Shown: positions 1-10,758 of the stretch, piece by piece | Position numbering within the stretch: the stretch's first letter is position 1 | How the letters are laid out: each line of letters opens with the position of its first letter | Source of the DNA: Neolewinella aurantiaca | GTDB lineage: Bacteria; Bacteroidota; Bacteroidia; Chitinophagales; Saprospiraceae | NCBI RefSeq assembly: GCF_008014675.1 | Contig: NZ_VOXD01000017.1 | Location: forward strand, 1-64,000 | Direction of reading: 5' to 3' | DNA length: 64,000 nucleotides | Notes under the pieces: model-generated | The model's input: only the letters and a program-made list of their open reading frames with translations | What the model was told of the DNA's origin: nothing | Databases searched by the model: none | Program-made: the position numbers and the translations under genes

Positions 1-3000
1 CGCAACCACGTCACCGTTCTCGTCGAGAAGGTTAACCACAACGTCCTCGATGCCTTCTTCGCCAGCGTCCTGCTGACCGTCAGCGTCCTCGTCAGTGAAG
101 ACGAAGTCACCAATAGAAGCAGTTTCGTAGAAACCGGCGTCGATGGTCGGGTTGTTTTCTCCGGACTCAAGAACAACTGGATCGCTCTGGCCGGTGGTTT
201 CATCAGCGTCGCTGTCGGTAGCGTCATCACCCTGATTGGATGGTGTCGGCTCGTAACCGGCAGGCGTCTCAAACTCTACTACGTACTCTTCACCCGGGGT
301 GAGGTCGACGAACTCGTAGAAACCATTTTCGTCAGTGGTCGTAGTCGCAACTACATCACCGTTCTCGTCGAGAAGGTTAACCACTACATCTTCGATGCCT
401 TCTTCGCCAGCGTCCTGCTGACCGTCGGCATTCTCGTCAAGGAATACGAAGTCACCAAGTGATGCGGTTTCGTAGAAACCGGCGTCGATGGTTGGGTTGT
501 TCTCTCCGGACTCAAGGACAACAATCTGGCTGAGACCAGTGGTCTCGTCGGCGTCGCTATCGCTGGCGTCATCGCCAACGTTTGCAGGGCTGGCCTGAAG
601 GCCGGCAGGAGATACAAATTCTACCTGGTAGTCGTCACCAGGAGTAAGGTCGGTGAACTCGTAGAAACCGTTTTCGTCGGTGGTGGTAGTCGCAACTACG
701 TCACCGTTCTCATCGAGAAGGTTAACTACAACGTCTTCGATGCCTTCTTCGCCAGCGTCCTGCTGACCGTCGGCGTCCTCATCAAGGAAGACAAAATCAC
801 CAAGTGATGCAGTTTCGTAGAGGCCAGCATCAAGGTCTATGTAATCGTCGCCTTCTTCGAGTACGACAGTTTCAGTCATTCCCTGCATTGGTCCGGTAGG
901 AGTAGCGTCACTATCAACATTCTCTGCACCTGCGTTCGCGCCTGTGAACAGGAATCCGGTTGGAAGTTCAAACTGAACGCTGTAAGTGCCAGGTACCAGA
1001 CCTGTGAACCCATAGACGCCGTTTTCGTCAGTAGTAGTTGTTGCAATTACGTCACCGTTTTCATCTTTCAGGTTTACAGTTACTCCGTCTACGCCGGCAG
1101 AAACTGGTTCGTCGTTGATGCCGTTACCATTGGTATCGACCCAAACGAAATTACCCAAGCTAGCACAAGCTGTCGGATCAACAGTGATGGTCACTTCGTC
1201 GGTATCAGTACAACCGTTTTCGTCAGTTACTTTAACGGTGTAGGTACTTGTTTCAGTAGGGTTAACTACGTAATCGAGGTCTGTAGAAACAACAGTTGCG
1301 TTATTATTTACAGTCCACTCAACCGTTGGGGAGATACCGGAGCCTGCAACCACGTTAGCAGTCAGCGTTACCTCCTGGTTTTCACAGACAACGTTGTTGT
1401 CGTCAGAGTTGCTAATCGCAACGGTAGGATTTTCATTTACAGTGACAGTAGCTGTTGCCTCAGCAGTACAGTCAGCTTCGCTGTCAGAATCCATGTAGCT
1501 GCTGGTAACGGTTACAGAGTAATCAGTAGTTGCTGTTGGGCTGACGGAGATCGTAGGAGTAGTTTCTCCTGTGCTCCACTCGTAAACGAAAGAACCATTA
1601 CCGGCGCCGGCAACTGCAGTAAGCGTAGTGCTTTCTCCATTACAGATTGCTTTGTCTTCAACAGTAACAGTCGGTTCGGGTACTACTGTAATTTCTACGA
1701 TGTCGCTTTCTCCACAGCCGTTGGCGTCGGTTACCATAACGACATAGTTATGAGAGCCAAGACCTGGAGTTACCTCCAGTTCATCGGTTGTGGAAAGGGT
1801 TACACCCGGATCTTCGAGATCGTACCAACGGTAAACGTACGGTGCGTTCTGGCTACCGAGGATGCGTTCAACGTGGAGCGTCTTAGACTCGCCGAGACAG
1901 ATGATGTCGTCGTCGCTAGCGTCAGGAAGTGGAAGAGGGTTGACAAAGATCATACCCGTAGCAACAGTTGAACAACCGTTCGCGTCAGTGATCGTAACCG
2001 ATGCGGTTTGCTCGGTTTGAACACTAAGGAAGATAGCTGCCTGGCTGGCATTGCCATTGCTCCATGCGTAAGTGAAAGGTGCTTCACCACCGGTTACGAT
2101 TGCCTCGAGGGTAGCGTTGGAGCTACGGCAGATTGTAACATCATCGACAGTTACAACAGGAGCATCATTTACTTCAAGAGTGAATTGATCTTCAGCGGTA
2201 CAGCCATTACGTACAACAGTAAGGATGATCGTTTTGAGGCCATCAGTTGCGTAAGACACGGCAGCAGGAGTACGGCCGGTCGCAGTAGCAGGAGTAGCGC
2301 CTGCACCGAAGTTCCAGGTGTAAATAGCACCAGCTCCGGCATCCGTTGCGGAGAAGACAGCGGTAGTATTTACATCACTTACATCTTCGCAGATCTCGGA
2401 AGGTCCGCTTATTTCAGCAAGGGGAGCATCAGGGTCTTCAAGGATTACTGTTCCGATTTCAATCGCACAGTCAGGAGCATTGCAGAAACGGGCGAAGAGG
2501 CTGTAAGTGCCAGCAGTGAGGCCGGCGAACGTGGTCTGATCACATGATTCGTAAGTAACTCCACCATCGAGGCTGATTTCAACTCCGATTCCGGATGGCT
2601 TTGTGACATTAACAGAAATGGAACCTTCAGTTCCTTCACATGAAGTTGGATCAACTTCTGCAGTGATCGAAACTTCCGGCTGAGGACGAACAGTGATGTT
2701 GACTTCAGTCTCGTCATTACATCCGTCGCGGCTGACAGTGAGGGTAGCAGTATTGGTTACTACCGAAGTCGCATCATTGTTGCTATAAGTAACTTCGTGA
2801 GGACCAGCGCCCGTTGCCGTAGCAGGAGTTGCGTTAGCTCCGAAGTTCCAGCTGTAGTTAGTTCCAGCTACTGTGTTGTCTGCGGTAAAGGTTACAGACT
2901 CATCGTCGCAAATTTCAGTTGCAGACGGAGTAATACCGGCAACAGGCTGAGGGCGTACCGTTACGGTACTTGTAGCTTCTGCTGTACAGTCAGCTTCGCT

Positions 3001-6000
3001 GTCGCTGTCAGAGTAGCTACTGGTAACTGTTACAGAGTAATCTGTAGTAGAAGAAGGGCTAACTTCAATTGATGGGGTTGTAGCACCGGTATTCCACAGG
3101 TAAGCGAAAGTACCGTTTCCGCCACCGGCAACGGCGGTCAGAGTAGTATTCTCTCCATCACAGATAGAAGCGTCTTCTACGGTAACAGTGGGCTTAGGAA
3201 CAACCGTAATCTCTACGATGTCACTTTCTTCACAGCCGTTGGCGTCAGATACCATAACAACGAAATTATGAGTACCAAGGCCTGGAGTAACTTCCAGTTC
3301 GTCGGTGGTAGAAAGAGTCACACCCGGGCTGTCGAGATTATACCAACGGTAAACGTATGGTGTATTCTGGCTTCCTAGAACGCGTTCTACCTGAAGGGTT
3401 TTGGTTTCGCCGAGACAGATGATATCATCGTCGCTGACGTCTGGCAGAGGGAGTGGGTTAACGAAGATCGTTCCAGAAGCAACCGTTGAACAGCCATTCG
3501 CGTCGGTAATGGTTACCGTAGCAGTCTGTTCAACCTGAACGCTCAGGTAAGTTGCTGTTTCATTAGTGTTACCATTGCTCCATGCGTAAGTGTATGGTGC
3601 TTCACCACCGGTAATAGTAGCTTCGAGCGTTGCGTTGGAGTTACGGCAGACCGTAACATCCTCAATGACAACGGTGGGAGCTTCGTAAACTGTGACAGTA
3701 AAATCATCAGAAGAAGTACATCCCAGACGGGTAACAGTCAGGGTTACTGTGCGCGTACCGGAACCTGAGAAAGTAACAGCACCGGGAGTGCGCCCGGTAG
3801 CAGTTTGCGGAGTTGCGGTTGGGCCGAAGTCCCATTCATAAGTTGAGAGCAAACCAGCATTTACAGCGGAGAATACAGCTTCTGTATTGTTTCCACTGGC
3901 ATCAGTACAGATCTCATCGGGGCCATTGATGCCAGCAACAGGGGAAAGAGGATCGTCCAGAGTAACGTTTCCTACTTCGATAGCACAATCAGGAGCGTCA
4001 CAGAAGCGCGCAAAAACGTTGTAAGAACCTGCCGGTAATCCTGTGAAACTGGTTTGTCCACAGTCTTCGTAAGAAACTCCGCCATCGATACTGATCTCTA
4101 CGTTCAGTCCAGCAGGCTTGACAACAGATACTTCGAAGGATCCGTTAGAAGCACTACAGAATGATGGACCAGATTCGGAAGTAATCGTTACTTCGGGCTG
4201 AGGACGGACGGTGATAATTGTTTCAGCGTCGTCGGTACAGCCATTCCGGCTCACGTCCAGAGTTACAGTACTCGTTGTTACACTGGTTGAGTTGTTGTTG
4301 TAAGTAACGGAGTGCGGTCCTGCACCGGTAGCAGTTGCGGGTGACGCATTGGCGCCGAAGTTCCAAGTGTAGGTGGTTCCAGCAACCGTGTTGCCTGCGG
4401 TAAAGGTTACAGACTCGTCATCACAAACTGAAGATGGGGCAGCAGTAATGTCAGCAACTGGTTGAGGCTTGACATTAATCGTTCCCATAACCGGAGTACT
4501 ACAACCATTAGCATCTGTGATAGTCACAGTGTAAGTAGTTGTAGTTGATGGAGAGAACGTCGCGGAGGCGCCTGAACCGCCACCGTCAGACCATGCGTAA
4601 GTGAAGGGTACGTCGCCTACAGTAGTGTTTACAGTAAGAGTTGCAGAACCTCCGTCGCAGATTTCCTGATCAGCGATTGATCCCGCAGGAGCAGGCTTAA
4701 CAGTAATGGTGACATTGTTAGAGTTGTCAGCATCACAATCAGTACCACTACAGATGAGGCGTGCATTGTACTGGTAAGTACCAGCTGCGAGATCGGTAGG
4801 TACCTCGTAAGAGTTACCTGTCGCAACGTTAGTCCATGAACCAGTAGTTCCTTCGCGGAAACGGATGATTACGTCGCTACAATCAAGGCCACCGGAAGGA
4901 GTAGCCGTGAGGGTAGCAGTTTCACCTAGACAAAGCGTATTGTCGGTAACAGCGAGAGTAACAACAGGATCTTCTACGACCGTGATGTTGATTGTGTTAG
5001 AGTTGTCGTTGTTACACCCTTCGCCGTCACAGATGTACTGAGCGCGGATTTGGTAATCGCCAGGAGCGAGGTCTGCTGCGGAGGTGTAAGTATCAGCGTC
5101 AGCAACAGTTACGTAAGAACCACCAACCGGGCGAATTTGCCAGCGAACGTCGCGACAATCGAGGCCACCAGACACTTCGCTTTCGAAAGTGATGGTCCCA
5201 CCTTCGCAGATATCGGTACCGTTAGAAGTGATGGTTACTTCAGCGTCAGGAACAACAGTTACGGTAACCTGATCGGCAGAGCTACAGCCGTTAGCGTCGG
5301 TAGCCGTTACTGTGTAGGTTGTAGTAGATGTTGGTGTGACCGTCACCATTGCACCTGCGCCCGCGCCCTGATTCCATGAGTACGTGATGTTTCCGTTTCC
5401 GCCGGTAACAGAGGCAGAGAGGTCAACAGAGCCTCCGATACAGATAGAAGCATTAGAGCTGGCGGTAACTGATGGTCCGTTTTCGTCAACAAGGGTAGCG
5501 TCTTCAGCATCTACCGGGCAATCATCAGCGCCCCAGATCACGAATACATCGTAAGTGCCGTCGGAAAGGTTAGAGATAGTGTAAGAACCCTGGTTGTCGC
5601 TAGTGCTGTACGGGTACGATACTCCACCGTCGATACTGAACTTAATGCCGGTGCGGTTGGGGTTATCAACGTAAGAGATGGTAATGGTACCATTGTCTTC
5701 TCCACAAGTTGGGTTGGTAGATGTAACGTCGATGACTTCTGGATTGTCTTTGATAGTAACCGACTGGGTGTCGCTATCTTCACAACCATCCCGGCTAACA
5801 GTTAATGAAGCCGTTGCTGTTCCATTTCCGTTTTGCGAAGCAGGAAGCGTATAAGTTACCACGTGAGGCCCTGCTCCGGTTGCAGTTGCGGGGGAAGCAT
5901 ACTGGCCGAAGTTCCAGCTGTAAGCCGATCCACTAACAGTAGTAGTTGCCGTAAACGTTACTGCCTCTTCGGTACAGATAGAAGTAGGTGTGGCTGTGAT

Positions 6001-9000
6001 GTTTGCTTCTGGCTGAGGCTTAACGGTGATCGTACCTTCAACAGATGCACTACATCCGTTAGCATCGGTGATGGTTACAGTATAATCCTTAGTTGCCGAT
6101 GGAGAGAATGAAGCAGAAGCACTGGTTCCGCCACCGTCAGACCAAGCGTAAGTAAACGGTGCATCGCCAACCGTTGGAACAACGGTAAGTGTCGCAGACT
6201 CATCAGCACAAATTTCTTTGTCAGCAATTGTCCCGGTGGGGTCAGGCTTGACGGTAATCGTTACTGTATTAGAATTATCGTTTACACAGCTGGTTCCGTT
6301 ACAGACAAGGCGGGCGTTGTACTGGTAGGTACCGACAGCCAGGTTAGCAGGGATTGTATATGTATTTCCGGTTGTGACCGTTGTCCATGCGCCGGAAGTT
6401 CCTTCACGGAACCGAATAATCACATCGTCACAATCAAGACCTCCGGAAGGGGTCGCGGTCAGGCTTGCCGTCTCACCGAGACAAAGTGTGTTGTCGGTTA
6501 CAGCCAAGGTGACTTCAGGGTTTGCGACAACATTGATAGTAACAACATTGGAGTAGGCATTATCACAATCAGTACCGTTACAATTGTAACGAGCACGGAA
6601 CTGGTAAGTGCCTGGAACCAGGTCAGTCTCACTTGTGTAAGTGGCGCCCAAAGCAATGTTGTTAGTATATGCTCCTGAAGTTCCACTGCGGAAATCCCAG
6701 CGAACGTCGGTACAGTCGAGCCCGCCAGAAGTTTCACTAGTGAAACTGACTGATCCACCCTCACAGATATCGGTACCATCAGGGGTAATGGTAATTTCGG
6801 GATCAGGAACAACAGTTACCGTTACCTGGTCGGTAGAACGACAGCCGTTAGCATCTGTAGCGGTTACAGTATAGGTTGTAGTAGATGTTGGTGAAACGCT
6901 TACCGTTGCACCTGCGCCCGCGCCCTGATTCCATGAGTACGTGATGTTTCCGTTTCCGCCAGTAACAGAGGCAGAAAGGTCAACAGAGCCTCCGGTACAG
7001 ATAGAAGCATTAGAGCTGGCAGTAACTGATGGTCCGTTCTCATCAACTAATGTTACTGACGGTAAGGTAACCGGACAGTCCGTATCACCCCAGCGAACAG
7101 AAAGGCTGTAGCTTCCGGCATCCAGGTCATTAACCATATAGGTACCGGTTGCAACTGCAACCGACTGGTAAGTACCACCGTTGATACTGAATGCAATATT
7201 TGAACGACCGTCCTGAGGACCAAAAGTGAAAGTGATACTACCGTTATCTTCTCCACATGTTGGGTTGCCGGAGGTAACCGATACATTGGGTTCTTCGCGG
7301 ATCCTGAGTGTGCCACTGGCAGTTGCAGTACATCCGGAGGCGTTGTTTGTTACAGTAACAGTGTAAGAGCCACCGTCGGACAACTGAGCATTGTTGAAGT
7401 TCAGGGTTTGAGTAGTAGCACCATTGCTCCAGAGGTAGCTGAAGTCGCTGTCAGCACCTGGTGCAGGATTAGCAGTAAGGCTTGCGCTTTCACCCTCACA
7501 GACAGTCGCGTTGTTTACAGTCACTGAGACTGATTCTTCAACGGTTATGGTAACTACATTGGATTCTCCGAGGTACAACTCACAACCGGGAATACGTGCA
7601 CAACGAATGAAACAGGTTGTCTCAGTCAATACTCCGGGATCGTAAGATTGTCCGTTTGCTCCGGGGATAGCGACCCAATCACCGTAATTGTCTATAGTAG
7701 GAGGTGTACAGTTACCAGTAGACATCAACCAAACGTATTCGGCTGCGGAACCAGGCTCGTCTCCTCCGGAAGGAAGGCCTTGGTTGGTAATTACCTGAGG
7801 GTCGTAAGGAGAACAACCGGTTTGATTTGTTCCGATCACACCTCCATTGTCGTAATTCTGACGAACATTAACCGTGGTTTGGTCGGTATCAGAACAACCT
7901 TGTCCGTCGGTAATAGTAACGGTATAAGTAGTAGTAGAAAGTGGGGTAACGTTGATTGAGGATCCTGAACCACCGTTGCTCCACGCATAGGTATAATTAC
8001 CATTGCCACCAAAGCCTCTGGCTGTGATGGTTACTGATTCATGCTCACAAATATCGTAGCAGTCTTCGGCATTCTTATCGATTGTGGATCCGCCAAGGTT
8101 GATATTAACGTCTCCGGTGGTGGCCGTCTGAAGGCTTGGTCCGCTGGTGGGCTGACTTATAACGTTGAAGAACGTCCAGCCAGAAGCGCCGAAGTTACTG
8201 GCCTGGTTAAGGTTTGCTCCGGTACCAACCTGGAAAGCACCTCCTCGCCGTTCTACGGCTACGGTTGCTCCCGCCAGACTGTTTTTACCTGTCAGGGTTC
8301 CTTCAAGTTCGGTGTAGTAGTACCAATCGCTGTTATTGACGTTACCAATACAGTTAGAATTTTCTACCGGGCTGCCGCTGGGAGGTGTAAAGGTCCGGCC
8401 ACGGAAGAAGTAAGAGAAGTCAAACTTGAGGCTTGAATTGCTTGCATCGGTTGCAGTACCAGTAAAGATTGCGGTACCATTGGTATTTTCTACAAAGCTG
8501 GCGTTGCTCAATAGCCAAAAAGAACCAGCTGAATGGTTTTGCAGCAGTCCGTTTGGCTGGAAGTAAAGGCCGTAAGAGTTGCCAGAAGTACAAACGAGGG
8601 TGCTACTGGATGCAGATCGTGACTTCAGTGGATCTTCGCTACACTCTATCGCAGCCAGAACCGGATCGATTTCACAAGGATCTGTAATACAATCGATTTT
8701 TCCAAAATCAAATCCGCCGTTACAGTACAGGCCTTCATTAGAAGTGCTGTTACAGGAAGTATTGGTATTCGTTGCGGAAGAAGAAGTCTGGTAAGTATCA
8801 TCACCGACTTTTACGTAGTCCAGGTTTGCATTGTAATCACAAACGCTGTTCTGATCATTGACGAAGTAGATCGCTACGTTTGAACCAGTTGTAAAATTGT
8901 TGTATGTATAGGTCTGGTAAGCATTGCTCAGGATGTATGTTGCCACGGTAGAACCATCAAGGCGCAACTGAAGTTGCTCTCCCCCACAATTACCCTTCGC

Positions 9001-10758
9001 GCGGAATTCAAGAACACAGTCTCCGTCGTTCTTGGGGCAATCGACATCTGCGTATGCGAGACCAGCTACAGTGTAAGACTGGCCATTGACTCCACCAGGT
9101 CCTTGTCCGTTACGGGTGTCGACCTGGACAGTGATGACACTAGCTCCACCGGGAACGTTTGGCACGTTGAACTCGAGCAGATCGATACAGCAATCGCTGC
9201 CAGCTGGGCCGAAGGTCCAGGTTTGGCTTCCGAGCACTACGCCGTCAACAACTGCGTTGAGGGTAACGTAACGACCATCCAGCGTGATTTCGGAGAAGGG
9301 AACCTTCATAGTGATGTCACGCGTCAGATCAGAAGTTGGGATAGGCAGGTCGAATTCAGCGATGCTGTTATATCCCGTCAAAGCGGTGAATACACCTGAA
9401 CCTGCTTTTTCCACCGTGATATTGCGGAAGACAAAAGAAGCGAGCGACTGAAGCCCGGAGTTGTTCTGGGTGTTGTTTGTACATTGTCCGGCAGTTGCAG
9501 TGTGACTCACCCAGCTAACACTATTAGGGATAAGGCCGCGGTAAATATGAAAGCTGCTGTTCCCCTGGTTGGGCACGTTAGCCTTAGAGACAAGGTACTG
9601 GTTTCCGTCGCTGCCCATAACGGTAGTCGTCTGGCCGGGATTCGCACCTTTATATACTACCTCGACAACAACCTGGTAAACCTGGCTGCTGGAAGGGATA
9701 TTCGTAATTGCGTGGGGACTGCCGCTACAGTCGACATCGCTGACGTAAGCGTCGACGGTCTGACCGTCTCCACAGTCTGCGTTGAAGCTGGCGGGAGGAG
9801 TTCCTCCATCGATAATATTTCCTTTATCCTGGAAACAGACTGCATCGACCCATCCGTTGTTGTTGGTACTTCCGTCGCGGTAGAACAGAACCTGAACTGA
9901 ACTCGTTCCGGGTGGGGTTACATCGTCAAAGCTGTAAAGATTGTAACCACTGCTGCGGGCAACCGCTACGAAGTGGTTTCCGATTTCGCTTCCACCTGCA
10001 CTAAAGTACTTCACACCAACAGAGAAAGTACCCGCCGAAGCGTGGTTCTTTGCGTAGACCGAAAAGCAAAAATTGCGGTTAGCTCCCATAGAGAACGTTT
10101 GGTAAGCCCACGCTCCGGGGTTGTCTAACTTCATCGCACGGTGGCCAGCGTAAATATATTCGTTCTGCTGGGTTTGATCAACGATGACAACGGAAGAAGA
10201 AGAGCTTCTTGTCCAGGAAGACAAGCTTGATTCAAAGCCCTCGTTCTGAAGCTTATTATTTTGGCAACCTGTGAACTTATCAGGGCCAACATCTTCCAAC
10301 GGCTTGCCGGTGTACTCAACATCGGTATCATCCAGAGCAGCGGGTTGGTAGCTATCCGAGATACCGATGGAGCGGGACATCACCAACAACTCACCCGGAG
10401 TTGTCAGAGTCCGGCCATTATGCGAGATCTGCACGTTCTCATAGAGACCAGTTGTAGATATCGGCAGGCGAGCATACCCAACGGCGTCAACGTTCAGTTG
10501 TTTTTCAACACGTTGCCCGTTGAGATCTGCACTAAACAATATAGAGGCCCCACTCAGGCCACTGGTCTCAATCTTTATATAATCGTCTTTCAACCCCGGA
10601 CTACTCTCAGGAACAACAAAATACTCCAGCACTGCAGGTACAGCTACCGAACCGAAAGTGGTAGGAGCTTCCTGAGCGAAAGAAGAAGAAACGGCGCCAA
10701 GCAGTACAAATAAAGTAACTAAGAGGCGGTTGGTATAAAGTGTAAATGTGTTGTTCAT
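1..10758 (-). CDS. Giant exported repeat protein (SprB/PKD-like and SdrD-B-like repeats), partial at its C-terminus
   Basis: The frame is open for 3,586 codons from an ATG at 10758 to the left edge, so the end is missing. It begins with a typical signal peptide: Arg, then a hydrophobic stretch (LLVTLFVLLGAVSSSFA), cleaved before Gln. The first ~900 residues look like ligand-binding or lectin-type modules and Cys-containing linkers. Next come many Ig/PKD-type repeats with SprB-like phrases (GxxxYxYxWSNG, TxTYTVTVTDANGC). The last ~390 residues in the window are SdrD-B-like repeats (SLGDFVFLDEDADGQQDAGE) with a 345-bp period at positions 1, 346 and 691. Such proteins in Bacteroidota are usually surface adhesins or gliding-type filaments exported by T9SS. 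A sorting domain would be expected beyond the edge; that is inference. An in-frame ATG at 10923 would add 55 hydrophilic residues before the signal peptide. The 10758 start is preferred because it puts the signal peptide at the N-terminus. Confidence 0.9.
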   Translation of the reverse strand, partial: MNNTFTLYTNRLLVTLFVLLGAVSSSFAQEAPTTFGSVAVPAVLEYFVVPESSPGLKDDYIKIETSGLSGASILFSADLNGQRVEKQLNVDAVGYARLPISTTGLYENVQISHNGRTLTTPGELLVMSRSIGISDSYQPAALDDTDVEYTGKPLEDVGPDKFTGCQNNKLQNEGFESSLSSWTRSSSSSVVIVDQTQQNEYIYAGHRAMKLDNPGAWAYQTFSMGANRNFCFSVYAKNHASAGTFSVGVKYFSAGGSEIGNHFVAVARSSGYNLYSFDDVTPPGTSSVQVLFYRDGSTNNNGWVDAVCFQDKGNIIDGGTPPASFNADCGDGQTVDAYVSDVDCSGSPHAITNIPSSSQVYQVVVEVVYKGANPGQTTTVMGSDGNQYLVSKANVPNQGNSSFHIYRGLIPNSVSWVSHTATAGQCTNNTQNNSGLQSLASFVFRNITVEKAGSGVFTALTGYNSIAEFDLPIPTSDLTRDITMKVPFSEITLDGRYVTLNAVVDGVVLGSQTWTFGPAGSDCCIDLLEFNVPNVPGGASVITVQVDTRNGQGPGGVNGQSYTVAGLAYADVDCPKNDGDCVLEFRAKGNCGGEQLQLRLDGSTVATYILSNAYQTYTYNNFTTGSNVAIYFVNDQNSVCDYNANLDYVKVGDDTYQTSSSATNTNTSCNSTSNEGLYCNGGFDFGKIDCITDPCEIDPVLAAIECSEDPLKSRSASSSTLVCTSGNSYGLYFQPNGLLQNHSAGSFWLLSNASFVENTNGTAIFTGTATDASNSSLKFDFSYFFRGRTFTPPSGSPVENSNCIGNVNNSDWYYYTELEGTLTGKNSLAGATVAVERRGGAFQVGTGANLNQASNFGASGWTFFNVISQPTSGPSLQTATTGDVNINLGGSTIDKNAEDCYDICEHESVTITARGFGGNGNYTYAWSNGGSGSSINVTPLSTTTYTVTITDGQGCSDTDQTTVNVRQNYDNGGVIGTNQTGCSPYDPQVITNQGLPSGGDEPGSAAEYVWLMSTGNCTPPTIDNYGDWVAIPGANGQSYDPGVLTETTCFIRCARIPGCELYLGESNVVTITVEESVSVTVNNATVCEGESASLTANPAPGADSDFSYLWSNGATTQTLNFNNAQLSDGGSYTVTVTNNASGCTATASGTLRIREEPNVSVTSGNPTCGEDNGSITFTFGPQDGRSNIAFSINGGTYQSVAVATGTYMVNDLDAGSYSLSVRWGDTDCPVTLPSVTLVDENGPSVTASSNASICTGGSVDLSASVTGGNGNITYSWNQGAGAGATVSVSPTSTTTYTVTATDANGCRSTDQVTVTVVPDPEITITPDGTDICEGGSVSFTSETSGGLDCTDVRWDFRSGTSGAYTNNIALGATYTSETDLVPGTYQFRARYNCNGTDCDNAYSNVVTINVVANPEVTLAVTDNTLCLGETASLTATPSGGLDCDDVIIRFREGTSGAWTTVTTGNTYTIPANLAVGTYQYNARLVCNGTSCVNDNSNTVTITVKPDPTGTIADKEICADESATLTVVPTVGDAPFTYAWSDGGGTSASASFSPSATKDYTVTITDANGCSASVEGTITVKPQPEANITATPTSICTEEAVTFTATTTVSGSAYSWNFGQYASPATATGAGPHVVTYTLPASQNGNGTATASLTVSRDGCEDSDTQSVTIKDNPEVIDVTSTNPTCGEDNGTITISYVDNPNRTGIKFSIDGGVSYPYSTSDNQGSYTISNLSDGTYDVFVIWGADDCPVDAEDATLVDENGPSVTASSNASICIGGSVDLSASVTGGNGNITYSWNQGAGAGAMVTVTPTSTTTYTVTATDANGCSSADQVTVTVVPDAEVTITSNGTDICEGGTITFESEVSGGLDCRDVRWQIRPVGGSYVTVADADTYTSAADLAPGDYQIRAQYICDGEGCNNDNSNTINITVVEDPVVTLAVTDNTLCLGETATLTATPSGGLDCSDVIIRFREGTTGSWTNVATGNSYEVPTDLAAGTYQYNARLICSGTDCDADNSNNVTITVKPAPAGSIADQEICDGGSATLTVNTTVGDVPFTYAWSDGGGSGASATFSPSTTTTYTVTITDANGCSTPVMGTINVKPQPVADITAAPSSVCDDESVTFTAGNTVAGTTYTWNFGANASPATATGAGPHSVTYNNNSTSVTTSTVTLDVSRNGCTDDAETIITVRPQPEVTITSESGPSFCSASNGSFEVSVVKPAGLNVEISIDGGVSYEDCGQTSFTGLPAGSYNVFARFCDAPDCAIEVGNVTLDDPLSPVAGINGPDEICTDASGNNTEAVFSAVNAGLLSTYEWDFGPTATPQTATGRTPGAVTFSGSGTRTVTLTVTRLGCTSSDDFTVTVYEAPTVVIEDVTVCRNSNATLEATITGGEAPYTYAWSNGNTNETATYLSVQVEQTATVTITDANGCSTVASGTIFVNPLPLPDVSDDDIICLGETKTLQVERVLGSQNTPYVYRWYNLDSPGVTLSTTDELEVTPGLGTHNFVVMVSDANGCEESDIVEITVVPKPTVTVEDASICDGENTTLTAVAGGGNGTFAYLWNTGATTPSIEVSPSSTTDYSVTVTSSYSDSDSEADCTAEATSTVTVRPQPVAGITPSATEICDDESVTFTADNTVAGTNYSWNFGANATPATATGAGPHEVTYSNNDATSVVTNTATLTVSRDGCNDETEVNITVRPQPEVSITAEVDPTSCEGTEGSISVNVTKPSGIGVEISLDGGVTYESCDQTTFAGLTAGTYSLFARFCNAPDCAIEIGTVILEDPDAPLAEISGPSEICEDVSDVNTTAVFSATDAGAGAIYTWNFGAGATPATATGRTPAAVSYATDGLKTIILTVVRNGCTAEDQFTLEVNDAPVVTVDDVTICRSSNATLEAIVTGGEAPFTYAWSNGNASQAAIFLSVQTEQTASVTITDANGCSTVATGMIFVNPLPLPDASDDDIICLGESKTLHVERILGSQNAPYVYRWYDLEDPGVTLSTTDELEVTPGLGSHNYVVMVTDANGCGESDIVEITVVPEPTVTVEDKAICNGESTTLTAVAGAGNGSFVYEWSTGETTPTISVSPTATTDYSVTVTSSYMDSDSEADCTAEATATVTVNENPTVAISNSDDNNVVCENQEVTLTANVVAGSGISPTVEWTVNNNATVVSTDLDYVVNPTETSTYTVKVTDENGCTDTDEVTITVDPTACASLGNFVWVDTNGNGINDEPVSAGVDGVTVNLKDENGDVIATTTTDENGVYGFTGLVPGTYSVQFELPTGFLFTGANAGAENVDSDATPTGPMQGMTETVVLEEGDDYIDLDAGLYETASLGDFVFLDEDADGQQDAGEEGIEDVVVNLLDENGDVVATTTTDENGFYEFTDLTPGDDYQVEFVSPAGLQASPANVGDDASDSDADETTGLSQIVVLESGENNPTIDAGFYETASLGDFVFLDENADGQQDAGEEGIEDVVVNLLDENGDVVATTTTDENGFYEFVDLTPGEEYVVEFETPAGYEPTPSNQGDDATDSDADETTGQSDPVVLESGENNPTIDAGFYETASIGDFVFTDEDADGQQDAGEEGIEDVVVNLLDENGDVVA

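Noticed and set aside
1-1180. 345-bp periodic repeats considered as CRISPR or mobile repeats
   Set aside because: They are in frame and encode SdrD-B-like protein repeats.
2008-2547. 179-codon plus-strand reading frame inside the giant gene
   Set aside because: The minus-strand frame is continuous through the region with repeat-protein sequence; this is a shadow.
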